64,000 nucleotides of DNA from JABSSA01 sp039984715 (GTDB taxonomy: Bacteria; Pseudomonadota; Alphaproteobacteria; Rhodobacterales; Rhodobacteraceae). The notes beneath the pieces were generated by a model, which saw only the letters and a list, made by a program, of their open reading frames with translations, did no database searches and was not told where the DNA came from. The translations under genes were made by a program, and so were the position numbers. The first letter of the stretch is position 1. Each line of letters begins with the position of its first letter. This document shows, piece after piece, positions 16,674-25,212 of the stretch. The stretch covers positions 1 through 64,000 of the forward strand of contig JBDWUA010000012.1 of NCBI GenBank assembly GCA_039984715.1, in the 5' to 3' direction.

Positions 16674-17687
16674 ATGGTCGTAAGAACCTTTACTGCAATT
16701 GATAATGACTCCCTTGTCGATAACGGCACTGGAAATGGCATCATCAACAACTCAAGTACTCCAAACGGGTCAACCTTTACCTATAGCAGTGGCGGCGGCG
16801 TTGAGATTACTCTTAATGACACGGGTGGTTCATCTAATGTGTTTGATGACGATCAATCGAACAACCACACAATTGTAGATGGCGGTGGGATAGTCTCTGA
16901 TGGGCAATCTGTTGAATCCGAGTCGATTATTATTCTGCAGGCTATGGATGAAGACGGAAATCTGACTGGTCCAGAGATTTCAGTCTATGTTTTCTCGCAG
17001 GGCGGAAGTTTTGGCGATGTTTGGGGGTTTGCAACCGATACTCCGCTTGTTGATGGTGTGACTTACGAAAAGGTCAGCGGCAGCAATGCCGGTGCTTCAA
17101 ACTATGCCGATTATGTGCCTTGTTTTGCCAAAGAAACTTGGATCGAGAGCTGTTATGGCCCTATCCGCGTCCAAGACATTAAAGCCGGGCAAATGCTGTG
17201 GACACGGGACGCAGGATATCAACCGGTCAAATGGGCGTCTTGCGTCACTGTAGAAGGCAAAGATAATCTTGCCCCGGTTGTCTTTGCTCCGGGGACTGTC
17301 GGAAATACCAGCGAATTGGTTGTCTCCCAACAACACCGGATGTGGCTGTCTGATCCGTCCCACGAATTGTTATTTGAGATGCCCGACATTTTTGTGCCAG
17401 CCAAGCACCTTGTCGGTATGCCCGGCGTAGAATTGCGCCCGACTGACGAAATTACATACTGTCATTTCATGTTTGACCAACATCACGTCGTACGGGCCAA
17501 TGGCGCATTGAGCGAAAGCTTTTTCCTTGGGAAGACCTCCGTGGCTTCTTTGGAAAGCCGCGCACGAACTGAATTGCTGACACTTTTCCCAAGTTTACCG
17601 GAAGGTGTTGACGCATTTGGCGCATCGACCGCAATGACACTGAATGCACGAGAAGCGAAAGTGTTGCGCGCGACCATGCAGGCCTAA
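16674..17687 (+). CDS. Hint (Hedgehog/intein) domain protein
   Basis: A 337-residue protein without a signal peptide. Residues 1-145 are an Asp/Asn/Gly/Ser-rich beta-type region. The Hint domain starts at the nucleophile position C150 (YVPCFAKETWI), continues with GPIRVQDIKAGQMLWTRD, and has the typical SQQHRMWL and FDQHHVVRANG blocks. Hint_2 proteins of this build are common in Rhodobacteraceae and are often exported by type I secretion. Hint domains can self-cleave the peptide bond before the Cys. Cleavage activity and the role of the released part are unknown. The start has no strong ribosome site. Confidence 0.85.
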   Translation: MVVRTFTAIDNDSLVDNGTGNGIINNSSTPNGSTFTYSSGGGVEITLNDTGGSSNVFDDDQSNNHTIVDGGGIVSDGQSVESESIIILQAMDEDGNLTGPEISVYVFSQGGSFGDVWGFATDTPLVDGVTYEKVSGSNAGASNYADYVPCFAKETWIESCYGPIRVQDIKAGQMLWTRDAGYQPVKWASCVTVEGKDNLAPVVFAPGTVGNTSELVVSQQHRMWLSDPSHELLFEMPDIFVPAKHLVGMPGVELRPTDEITYCHFMFDQHHVVRANGALSESFFLGKTSVASLESRARTELLTLFPSLPEGVDAFGASTAMTLNAREAKVLRATMQA

Positions 17688-18098
17688 TCCAAAGCAGCAT
17701 TTCACGACAAATTTCAGACTCGCGATACATTGCCATGACGACAACACTTTGGATATCCGTGAACCGCGTCTGACGATGCTGGCTGGTTGTGCGGTTTTTG
17801 CGACCGGCCCGCCGTACTTTCATTCTTGATGCCTCGGCCGGGATCACGATTTTGACGCATGCAGACAAAGAGGAAACAGTTGCCATTCCATCGACTTTGG
17901 ACATAGAAAATCCACTGTCTCAGGAAAAACGGGACATCCTGACACGTTTCAGTGCTGCAACGCAGGGAAAAAACGCAATCGATTGAACCGAAAACTGCGC
18001 GTTGCATGTGCCGAAGGATATTTGAACCCGGTCTAACCTCCATGCCTGTTGGCAATTGTAAGTTGACGGATGGTGTCTGCGAAAGGGATTGCAAACCA
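17688..18098. other. Intergenic region with a doubtful small frame
   Basis: This lies between the Hint-protein gene and the homocysteine S-methyltransferase-like gene. A GTG-started frame at 17789-17986 would give 65 residues (RRTFILDASAGITILTHADKE region), fairly free of rare codons but with no motif I know and no clear ribosome site. The segment may also be the 5' leader of the downstream gene. Confidence 0.3.
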
Positions 18099-19034
18099 AT
18101 GGCGCGTTATCGAAATAAGCTGCCGCAAATGGGTGGCGATGTCTTCCTGACCTATACGGGGATGGAAACGGACCTGTTGTTTACACAAGGCGTCGACTTG
18201 CCGGGGTTCGCAACCTATCCCCTTTTGGACACTGATGACGGGCGCGCATTGCTCAACAAATACCTTCGCGATCTGATGGGAATTGCACGGACCACTGGCC
18301 TTGGTGTTATCTTGGAAAGCCATACTTGGGTCGCCAACCGGGATCGCGGCGCTGAAATCGGGTTTTCGCCCGAAGCGTTAAAAGACAAAAACCTCCAATC
18401 CATCGCGTTTTTGGTCGCCGCGCGCGAAAGCTATGGCGATCTGCCGACGTTAATAAGCGCAAATGTTGGACCGCGCTCTGATGCCTATGCCCCGGCCAAA
18501 CAGATGACGTCAGACGAAGCAGAACAGTATCACGCCGAGCAGATTGGAACGCTTGCCACGACCAAAGCCGATTTGATCAGCGGTTATACCCTTGCCTATC
18601 CGGAAGAAGCTATTGGCATCGTGCGTGCAGCGCAGCGCGTTCGGCTTCCTGTCGTCATTGCTTTTACAGTCGAAACAGATGGGTGTCTGCCAACTGGCCT
18701 TTCCTTGGGCGAGGCGATTGCGGCAGTGGACCACGCCACCGACAGCTATGCATCATATTTCATGATCAATTGTGCGCATCCTGATCACTTTGAGCGAATC
18801 TTGACGGACGCGCCGTGGATGACCCGATTGAAGGGCATAGTCGCCAACGCATCAAGATGCAGTCACGCGGAATTGGACGACGCCGACATCCTTGATGACG
18901 GCAACCCCAAAGAGTTGGGGCAACAGCTTGCCGATATTTATGCAATGCACCCGAACATCAACATCCTAGGCGGTTGTTGCGGTACTGATATGCGCCATTT
19001 GGGTGCCATCGCCGCCGCAACGGCACAGCGTTGA
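18099..19034 (+). CDS. Homocysteine S-methyltransferase family protein
   Basis: A 311-residue TIM-barrel protein of the MmuM/BHMT type. The zinc ligands are present: C225 in INCAHP and the C293-C294 pair in GGCCGTD. MmuM-type enzymes move a methyl group from S-methylmethionine or another donor to homocysteine, making methionine. The N-terminal VFLTYTGMETDLLFTQGV block fits the family (usual form DGGMGTEL), though less canonical, so a different methyl donor or acceptor is possible. The start is set at ATG 18099 with AAGGG upstream. It ends 20 bp from the convergent MFS gene. Confidence 0.85.
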   Translation: MARYRNKLPQMGGDVFLTYTGMETDLLFTQGVDLPGFATYPLLDTDDGRALLNKYLRDLMGIARTTGLGVILESHTWVANRDRGAEIGFSPEALKDKNLQSIAFLVAARESYGDLPTLISANVGPRSDAYAPAKQMTSDEAEQYHAEQIGTLATTKADLISGYTLAYPEEAIGIVRAAQRVRLPVVIAFTVETDGCLPTGLSLGEAIAAVDHATDSYASYFMINCAHPDHFERILTDAPWMTRLKGIVANASRCSHAELDDADILDDGNPKELGQQLADIYAMHPNINILGGCCGTDMRHLGAIAAATAQR

Positions 19035-19053
19035 AGGCCCGCTCACTCCGCTA

Positions 19054-20244
19054 TCAAAGGTCGGCTTGGGTGCGATTTGTCAGCCGTCCTGCCATCAGAA
19101 CTGCCGCCGCAAGAACTGCCGCAGCAGACGCGACGCGCACCACTGTTTGAAAGTCATAGGCTTGGGCAATGAACCCGACAGCGGGCCCAGCCAAAAGCCC
19201 GCTGATCATGAGGGTGTTCCAATAAATAGCCGTTGCACGTGCCGGACGATCCTTGGCGAAGGACTGCACATAACTGATCCCCAAACTGGCATAAAACCCG
19301 TAATACAACCCTTCCAAGGCGGCCCCAGCCAGCATTTGTGGAAAGGTCTGAACAGACGCCAACAACTGGATAGTCAGGACCGCCAGTAAGGTTGTCGCAA
19401 AAAGCGCGCGCCACATGCCAAATCTCGCGATTATCATTGGTGTGGCAAATATTGCGATGACTTCCACAAATGTCTTCATGCTAAACGCGACGCCCGGTGC
19501 GAAGCCGGGCAATCCAACCTCTTGCACATAAAATAGCGGCAAGGACGAAAACGTCAGGGAATGGGCCAGTGACAAGCAGAACACAAATGTCGCGGCCATC
19601 CACAAGCCATTTTGTGTTTCAGCGGTTTTGTCTGATCCATTGGGTGATGATTTCGCCTTGCCGGTGATGTCACGTGGCAAGGTCCACCACCACAGGCTTA
19701 ACCAAATCAACGAAAGACACAGCGACACCGGAAACACTGCGGAAACACTGACCTGATCCGCGATCAAAAAGGTAAGGGCTGGACCAATCATCCATGCGGT
19801 TGACGTTGTCGCTCGCATATGTGCGTTAAAGCGGTTGCGTTCGATCTGGTGACGTTCGGCCAAACTGCCGCCAAGGCTGAACATTGTCGAAACTGCGCTT
19901 GAGCTGATGCCAAACCCAACTACCCCCAATGTCAAAGCGGTCACAAGCGTCGGCGAAATCGACAAAGCCGCTGTCGCCGTGAAATAGCCCAAAGCCGCAA
20001 CACCCACCAAAGGAAAGACCCGATCCCCCCCATCAATGCGCTGCGCGAATTGTCGATTTGCAAAAAGCGTAAGGCAAACAGCCAAAACAGAATAAACGCT
20101 GATTATCCAAGGCTTGTAGCCCAAACCTTGGACCAGAAAATATCCCATGAATGGTATGATCATAGCGCTGCACGTAGTGCTGCAAAACAACAAAAACAGA
20201 AACGAAAGGCGCGCAATCCGATTGTTTTTATTGGTTGTCAGCAT
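19054..20244 (-). CDS. MFS transporter
   Basis: A 396-residue protein with about twelve hydrophobic segments in two halves, and a central polar loop (about 195-215, RDITGKAKSSPNGSDK). The build resembles the sugar-efflux (SetA-like) or drug-efflux branch of the major facilitator superfamily, based on LFCSTTCSAMIIPFMGYFL and the SFAKDRPARAT loop between late helices. The substrate is unknown. Convergent with the methyltransferase gene; divergent from the SDR fusion gene. Confidence 0.85.
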   Translation of the reverse strand: MLTTNKNNRIARLSFLFLLFCSTTCSAMIIPFMGYFLVQGLGYKPWIISVYSVLAVCLTLFANRQFAQRIDGGDRVFPLVGVAALGYFTATAALSISPTLVTALTLGVVGFGISSSAVSTMFSLGGSLAERHQIERNRFNAHMRATTSTAWMIGPALTFLIADQVSVSAVFPVSLCLSLIWLSLWWWTLPRDITGKAKSSPNGSDKTAETQNGLWMAATFVFCLSLAHSLTFSSLPLFYVQEVGLPGFAPGVAFSMKTFVEVIAIFATPMIIARFGMWRALFATTLLAVLTIQLLASVQTFPQMLAGAALEGLYYGFYASLGISYVQSFAKDRPARATAIYWNTLMISGLLAGPAVGFIAQAYDFQTVVRVASAAAVLAAAVLMAGRLTNRTQADL

Positions 20245-20447
20245 TGAATCACGCCTTTGAAAATCGTCAAAGTTACTTCACAGCTTTTCGATGCAAGAGC
20301 AATGAATGAGTGTAGACAACGTTCAAACAGAACGGCGAAGTACAAACAGGTCTGTTGGGTTGTGCGCATCCGCTGCATTGCATTTTTAACGCAAACAGAG
20401 TTGGGATTGATCTGCTGTCCCCTCATGTGTCCTCGCCGAGTATTAAT

Positions 20448-21776
20448 ATGACTGACAAAAGTGCCCAGCCTAACATGACAAAGACCGTTCTTATCCTTGG
20501 GGCCTATGGGCTGATCGGATCAGGGATTGCGCAGCGTTTGACGCGTGATGGGCACAAGGTCACCGGGTTTGGGCGCGACATCGCCACCGGGCGCCGGGTT
20601 CTGCCAACGCTTGACTGGGTATCTGGCGACCTGCGATCCTTGACCGACAAAGCGGTTTGGGGCCCGCTTCTGACCAACATTGATGTTGTGGTGAATTGTT
20701 CTGGCGCGTTGCAAGACGGGCCGACAGATGATCTTGAGACGGTGCACCACCACGCGATTGCGGCATTGGCCGACGCATGTGCATTGGCTGATGTGAAACT
20801 TGTTCAAATCTCGGCGACAGGGGCCCAGTTGGACGCGACCACGCCTTTTCTTGCCTCCAAGGCACGCGGTGACGTCGCCATTCAGCAATCTGGCGCACGC
20901 TATGTTGTTTTTCGCCCCGGTCTTGTTTTAGCGCAAAACAGTTATGGGGGATCAACACTGTTGCGCATGTTGGCCGCGGTTCCGATCCTGCAACCCATTG
21001 CACTGCCTGATGCGCAAATCCAAACAGTTGGATTGGATGATGTGGCCGAAGCCGTGAGCGCCGCAGTCACAGACAAAATCCCCGACGGATATGAGGGGGA
21101 CTTGGTTGAACCCGACATCCATTCGCTGCGCGATCTTGTGGCGTCTGTCCGCAATTGGTTGGGCTTTGCCCCCGCCAAACACGAGATCGTTATTCCCGAC
21201 GTTTTGACCCGATCACTGTCAAAGATTGCGGATCGTTTGGCGATGTTGCAGTGGCGATCCCCCCTGCGCACAACGGCCCTGACAGTCCTGAAGGAAGGCG
21301 TCACCGGTACATCCGGCGACCTTGCTCAGTTTGGCGTGCCCGCTGTCAAACCCCTTTCGCAAACCTTGGCGCATATGCCTGCGCGGGCCGAGGACCGTCT
21401 GTTTGCGCGAATGTCATTCCTGACCCCAATCCTGATTGCGACGCTCATCGTCTTTTGGGCCCTGTCCGGCCTGATCGGGTTCATCCGGGTGAACGAAGCC
21501 GCACAAGTTCTTGAAAATGTCGGCTGGCCCCGGCTATTGGCGGTGGCAAGTGTTCTGTTTTGGGCTGTCGTTGACATTGGAATCGCAGCGGCGTTTGCAT
21601 ACCGACCTTGGGCCAAGGCGGCATGCTGGTGCGCAATTGGGGTCAGCCTGTTTTATCTGGTGGCATCGACGGTGTATGTCCCAAGTCTTTGGCTTGATCC
21701 TCTTGGTCCGCTGATCAAAGTGTTTCCCGGCATTGCCTTGGCATTGGTCGCGCGCGTCGCATTGGAAACGCGATGA
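20448..21776 (+). CDS. SDR (atypical NAD(P)-binding) fused to a DoxX-like membrane domain
   Basis: A 442-residue protein. Residues about 12-300 form an atypical short-chain dehydrogenase fold (NDUFA9/complex I assembly-like) with the dinucleotide loop GAYGLIGSG (18-26) and the GARYVVFRPGLV block; a classic YxxxK is not obvious. Residues about 320-440 contain four membrane helices like the DoxX-like domain found at the C-terminus of such proteins. It is probably an inner-membrane NAD(P)-binding protein, with unknown substrate. The stop overlaps the next ATG by four bases (ATGA). ATG 20475 is a possible shorter start. Confidence 0.8.
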   Translation: MTDKSAQPNMTKTVLILGAYGLIGSGIAQRLTRDGHKVTGFGRDIATGRRVLPTLDWVSGDLRSLTDKAVWGPLLTNIDVVVNCSGALQDGPTDDLETVHHHAIAALADACALADVKLVQISATGAQLDATTPFLASKARGDVAIQQSGARYVVFRPGLVLAQNSYGGSTLLRMLAAVPILQPIALPDAQIQTVGLDDVAEAVSAAVTDKIPDGYEGDLVEPDIHSLRDLVASVRNWLGFAPAKHEIVIPDVLTRSLSKIADRLAMLQWRSPLRTTALTVLKEGVTGTSGDLAQFGVPAVKPLSQTLAHMPARAEDRLFARMSFLTPILIATLIVFWALSGLIGFIRVNEAAQVLENVGWPRLLAVASVLFWAVVDIGIAAAFAYRPWAKAACWCAIGVSLFYLVASTVYVPSLWLDPLGPLIKVFPGIALALVARVALETR

Positions 21777-22261
21777 TAGATTGGATCGAAATCATCCGCG
21801 TTCTTCATGTTCTGGGCGCTTGCGTGTTGATCGGCACCGGGGCCGGTATCGCGTTCTTTATGGTGATGGCCCATCGTACGGGCGAACCGTCACACATTGC
21901 GCATACGGCGTCTGTGGTGGTTGTCGCTGATATGTTGTTCACCGCAACGGCGGCCATTGGGCAACCCATCACAGGTTTCGTTTTAGCGCGTCACTTGGGA
22001 TGGCCATTGTCAGAAGGCTGGATTGTCCTTTCGCTGGCGCTCTATGTCTTTATCGGGTTGTTCTGGTTGCCCGTTGTCGCGATCCAAGTACGAATACGCG
22101 ATGAAGCGCGGGCCTCATTTGCAAACAATGCGCCTTTGTCAGAGCGATACAGGCGGTTGTATCGCATATGGTTCGCGTGCGGCATTCCGGCCTTTTTAGC
22201 CATCGTTGTGTTGTTGTGGCTGATGATCACAAGACCCGAGATCCAGCTTTGGACGTTTTAA
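21773..22261 (+). CDS. DUF2269-type integral membrane protein
   Basis: A 162-residue protein with four membrane helices (about 5-32, 45-67, 80-103, 132-155). The start IIRVLHVLGACVLIGTGAGIAFFM and the ADMLFT and PITGF segments fit the DUF2269 family, a putative quinone- or haem-linked membrane family of unknown role. It overlaps the SDR-DoxX gene by ATGA, so the two are translationally coupled and may form one membrane complex. Confidence 0.85.
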   Translation: MIDWIEIIRVLHVLGACVLIGTGAGIAFFMVMAHRTGEPSHIAHTASVVVVADMLFTATAAIGQPITGFVLARHLGWPLSEGWIVLSLALYVFIGLFWLPVVAIQVRIRDEARASFANNAPLSERYRRLYRIWFACGIPAFLAIVVLLWLMITRPEIQLWTF

Positions 22262-22279
22262 CCATGTGAGCCATTTTGG

Positions 22280-22290
22280 GTGGTTAGGTT
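22280..22290. repeat. Left copy of the direct repeat GTGGTTAGGTT
   Basis: Identical in all 11 bases and in orientation to 22670-22680. See the intergenic entry for its possible meaning. Confidence 0.6.
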
Positions 22291-22669
22291 TGAAAGTCTG
22301 CGTCCTTCGAGGTCTGCAAAAGCGAGGTGCTATAAACTTCGTCATCTTGTGACGTTGTTTCAGCCAAGTGATCGGCAGTTACTTGAACTTCTGCGTTGTC
22401 TAAACCGTTCGCGCTGGCATCCGTATAGGCTCAATGCCGTCGAAAGACGTGCCGTGAATTTTACGCCGTCGCAGGTGCAAAACGAACGAACGGGTACGCA
22501 GGAAGCGATCGATTGAATAGTTCAATTGGTGCTCATTATTGAGTGGTCCAGTCAGAGCCATGCATGAACGCTTGGGCTTATTCTTGCTTTAGCGCCGCTT
22601 GGCACCCTGATGCGACAGGTATCCACGGGTCTCCGCCATCACCATCCCGGCCACCGTTATCTGTTGGCT

Positions 22670-22680
22670 GTGGTTAGGTT
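22670..22680. repeat. Right copy of the direct repeat GTGGTTAGGTT
   Basis: Identical partner of 22280-22290; the 379 bases between them hold no recognised gene. Confidence 0.6.
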
Positions 22681-22787
22681 GAGATCATCCCGAGCCCGGA
22701 CCGTGCAACCTATGTCACGGGTTATGAAAGCCGCTGCGCATCCGTCGGAATATACCACCACGCGCAACGGCTAAGTATCAAACCAAT

Positions 22788-23618
22788 CTAAAACTTGATC
22801 GCTTTGAATGTTTCAGTTTGTTTGGTTAGTGCGATTTCCGTTGGCAATCGTTCCATCGAGGACGCACCGTAAAAACCATGGCAGTTTTTCGTGTTTTTCA
22901 ACACATATTCTGCATCCTCAGGCATCGCGACCGGGCCACCATGGACAAGAATAATAGCGTCCGGTTTTACTGCCAGCGCGGCGGCAGCCCATGCATCAAC
23001 AAGGGCGGGGCATTGCTCCAACGTGACGCCCGTTTCGGCACCAATTGATCCACCCGTTGTCAAACCAAGGTGACACACGATGATATCCGCACCGGCCTCG
23101 GCCATCGCTTTCGCGTCTTTTTCGCTGAAAACATATGGCGTTGTCAGCAGCCCCTTTTTGCTGGCCAAAGCGACAAGGTCGACTTCTAACTGATAGGACA
23201 TCCCGGTTTCTTCCAGATTTGCGCGGAAGTTTCCGTCGATCAATCCGACGGTGGGAAAGTTTTGAATTCCAGAAAATCCCGCATCCTTGATGTCGTCCAA
23301 GAACTTGTCCATCAGGCGAAACGGGTCTGAGGCACACACACCTGCCAAAACGGGCGTTTCTTTCACGACAGGCAGAACTTCACCCGCCATTTCCATCACA
23401 ACACCATTGGCGTCACCATAGGGCATCAACCCGGCCAACGATCCTCGCCCGGCCATACGATAGCGTCCGGAATTGTAGATCACGATTAGATCGATGCCGC
23501 CTGCTTCTTCGCATTTGGCAGACAGACCTGTCCCCGCGCCGCCCCCGATTATGGGGGTCTTGTCGGCCTTCATCTTTTGGAATTTTGCCAAAAGGGCTTC
23601 TTTGTCGAATTGCTGCAT
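22788..23618 (-). CDS. TIM-barrel protein of the PEP-hydrolase-like family (PF09370 type)
   Basis: A 276-residue protein with a TIM-barrel layout: GGGAGTGLSAK near the N-terminus, DLIVIYNSGRYRMAGRGS, PVLAGVCASDPF, GIQNFPTVGLIDG, ADIIVCHLGLTTGG and HGGPVAMPEDAEYVL. This matches the family named phosphoenolpyruvate hydrolase-like or TIM-barrel signal transduction protein. The family's biochemical role is poorly established. It follows the UPF0261 gene by 14 bp; the two families are usually found together, in bacteria as neighbours and in some plants and fungi as fused or paired domains. Confidence 0.85.
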   Translation of the reverse strand: MQQFDKEALLAKFQKMKADKTPIIGGGAGTGLSAKCEEAGGIDLIVIYNSGRYRMAGRGSLAGLMPYGDANGVVMEMAGEVLPVVKETPVLAGVCASDPFRLMDKFLDDIKDAGFSGIQNFPTVGLIDGNFRANLEETGMSYQLEVDLVALASKKGLLTTPYVFSEKDAKAMAEAGADIIVCHLGLTTGGSIGAETGVTLEQCPALVDAWAAAALAVKPDAIILVHGGPVAMPEDAEYVLKNTKNCHGFYGASSMERLPTEIALTKQTETFKAIKF

Positions 23619-23632
23619 GGTCTTGTTCCTGC

Positions 23633-24850
23633 TTAGGATATTTCGCGAAGGGAATTGGCCGCAAGTGTTGCGAATTCCGGGTCGTTGATGTGGTGTGGCG
23701 TGTCGATGAGCTTTCTGTTCTCGCTTTCGCGAAACCCCGACCGGATCGCATCAAAAAGAGCGTTGCGTGCGTTCGTATCCTCGAACGGCATGTCTGGTGC
23801 ATCAAGTGCGGACACGCCACCATTGGGCAACAAGAACCGGACCGGGCCTTCCATCTGGTTCAATTTGGCGACAATCCATTCGCCCATTTCCTTGTTTTCC
23901 GCGACGGTCGTGCGCATCAAAGTCACTTGGGGATTATGTTCGTAAAACAATCGACCAGCGTATTTTTCAGGTACAGTCGGAGGCGCGCCAAAGTTGACCA
24001 TATCCAAGGCCCCGACTGATCCCACATAAGGTACTTTGGTCCGAATGACCGCGCCAAAGCGGTCTTCGGTTGCTTCGAAAACGCCGCCAAACAACAAATC
24101 GCACACTTCTGTCGTCGTGGTGTCAATCACCGCTTGGATAAAACCACCATCCACAAGCTTTTCCATGGAACGCCCGCCAACGCCGGTTGCATGGAAAACG
24201 TAGGGTTCAAAATCGGTTTCTAACTGTGCAACGATGGCCTGAACTGCTGTTGTGGTCACCCCGAACATGGTCAACCCAAGGCCTGTTTTGTGCGCGCTGC
24301 TGCTTGTCTGTTTTGGCGCAAATGTGATCATACCGGCCAGTGCGGCAGCGGCATTGCCCAACACTTGCAAGGAAATGGGGTTCAGACCCTGAACATCCGT
24401 AACCGAATACATCATCGTCATATCCGAGGGACCGACATAAGGGCCAACATCACCAGAGGCCACTGTGGAAACAAGCACTTTGGGTACACCAACTGGCAAA
24501 CTGCGCATAGCGGGCGATGCCAAGGCCGTGCCCCCTGTCCCGCCGGCGGAAATCAATCCTGCAATGCCGTCAAGGTTCCCTTGAACCCAGTTTTCAAAGG
24601 CAACCGACATTGCCGCAACCGCTGACCCGCGATCCCCGGTTTGAACCGCCTTTGCACCGTCGGGATGACATGCGGCAACGTCCTTTGGCTGAACATCTGC
24701 CTTTGATTGGGGTAACCGCGTCGACAGATCGACAGTACGTACGGGCACATCCGCAGCGCGCAATTGATCCGCGATATAGTTCAATTCAGCAGCTTTTGTG
24801 TCAAATGTTCCCGCAACGATTGCCGAACCTGACCTCTTGTGTAAAATCAT
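23633..24850 (-). CDS. UPF0261 / Tm-1-like ATP-binding protein
   Basis: A 405-residue protein with the family start IVAGTFDTKAAELNYIADQLR, the Gly-rich segment GLISAGGTGGTALASPAMRSLPVGVPKVLVSTVASGDV, and the later FHATGVGGRSMEKLV and PLGG-like (LPNGGVSALDAP) blocks. The plant member Tm-1 binds ATP and inhibits a tomato mosaic virus replicase; the bacterial role is unknown. A strong GGGGAGG ribosome site precedes ATG 24850, and a 6-base inverted repeat lies 25 bp upstream. First gene of a two-gene unit. Confidence 0.88.
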   Translation of the reverse strand: MILHKRSGSAIVAGTFDTKAAELNYIADQLRAADVPVRTVDLSTRLPQSKADVQPKDVAACHPDGAKAVQTGDRGSAVAAMSVAFENWVQGNLDGIAGLISAGGTGGTALASPAMRSLPVGVPKVLVSTVASGDVGPYVGPSDMTMMYSVTDVQGLNPISLQVLGNAAAALAGMITFAPKQTSSSAHKTGLGLTMFGVTTTAVQAIVAQLETDFEPYVFHATGVGGRSMEKLVDGGFIQAVIDTTTTEVCDLLFGGVFEATEDRFGAVIRTKVPYVGSVGALDMVNFGAPPTVPEKYAGRLFYEHNPQVTLMRTTVAENKEMGEWIVAKLNQMEGPVRFLLPNGGVSALDAPDMPFEDTNARNALFDAIRSGFRESENRKLIDTPHHINDPEFATLAANSLREIS

Positions 24851-25212
24851 AAGAACCTCCCCTTCCTTAACGATAGATCGGTTGTACTTCGATCTGCTTC
24901 ACCGCTCAATTGGTCTGTGGATTTTATTACGTCTTTTCATGTGCTTTCGGCTTTGAAGTTAAACAAGTGGGCGTTGTTTTTCCGGGGGCTAGGCGCATCT
25001 TCCTTATCGCCAGACAAGCCATAGTTGGTTGACGGTCTTTCATTGTCTGTCGAGATCGGTACAAGTTGAATTCAACCCTGACCTGAACCAGTGACACAGG
25101 ACAGGTCGTCATTGTTTGCATTAAGGACGCGGCGCAAGGCACCAGTTCAGACGTTGTGACACGTTCAATACCGTCGATTTCAAAGGCGATCGCCGGAAGA
25201 AAGAGAGACCGA
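24851..25212. other. Divergent intergenic region
   Basis: This is 362 bases between the UPF0261 operon (minus) and the beta-propeller gene (plus). Apart from the inverted repeat at 24875-24895, I see no gene or hairpin with a T tract. Confidence 0.5.
24875..24895. promoter_or_regulatory. Inverted repeat, possible operator of the UPF0261 operon
   Basis: AGATCG (24875-24880) and CGATCT (24890-24895) are separated by nine bases. The site lies 25 bp before the UPF0261 start codon, overlapping a likely promoter. No regulator gene is next to it. Confidence 0.4.

Larger units (their letters stand above)
22262..22787. other. Intergenic region bounded in part by an 11-base direct repeat
   Basis: This is 526 bases between two convergent units. 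There is no convincing gene: a 78-codon frame (22280-22516) is Arg/Leu-rich without motifs. The 11-mer GTGGTTAGGTT occurs at 22280-22290 and 22670-22680, enclosing 379 bases of low coding character, as a target duplication around a decayed insertion might. Confidence 0.45.

Noticed and set aside
22280..22516. 78-codon frame that might be a transposase fragment
   Set aside because: No DDE or HTH motif is recognised and the codon choice is unlike neighbouring genes.
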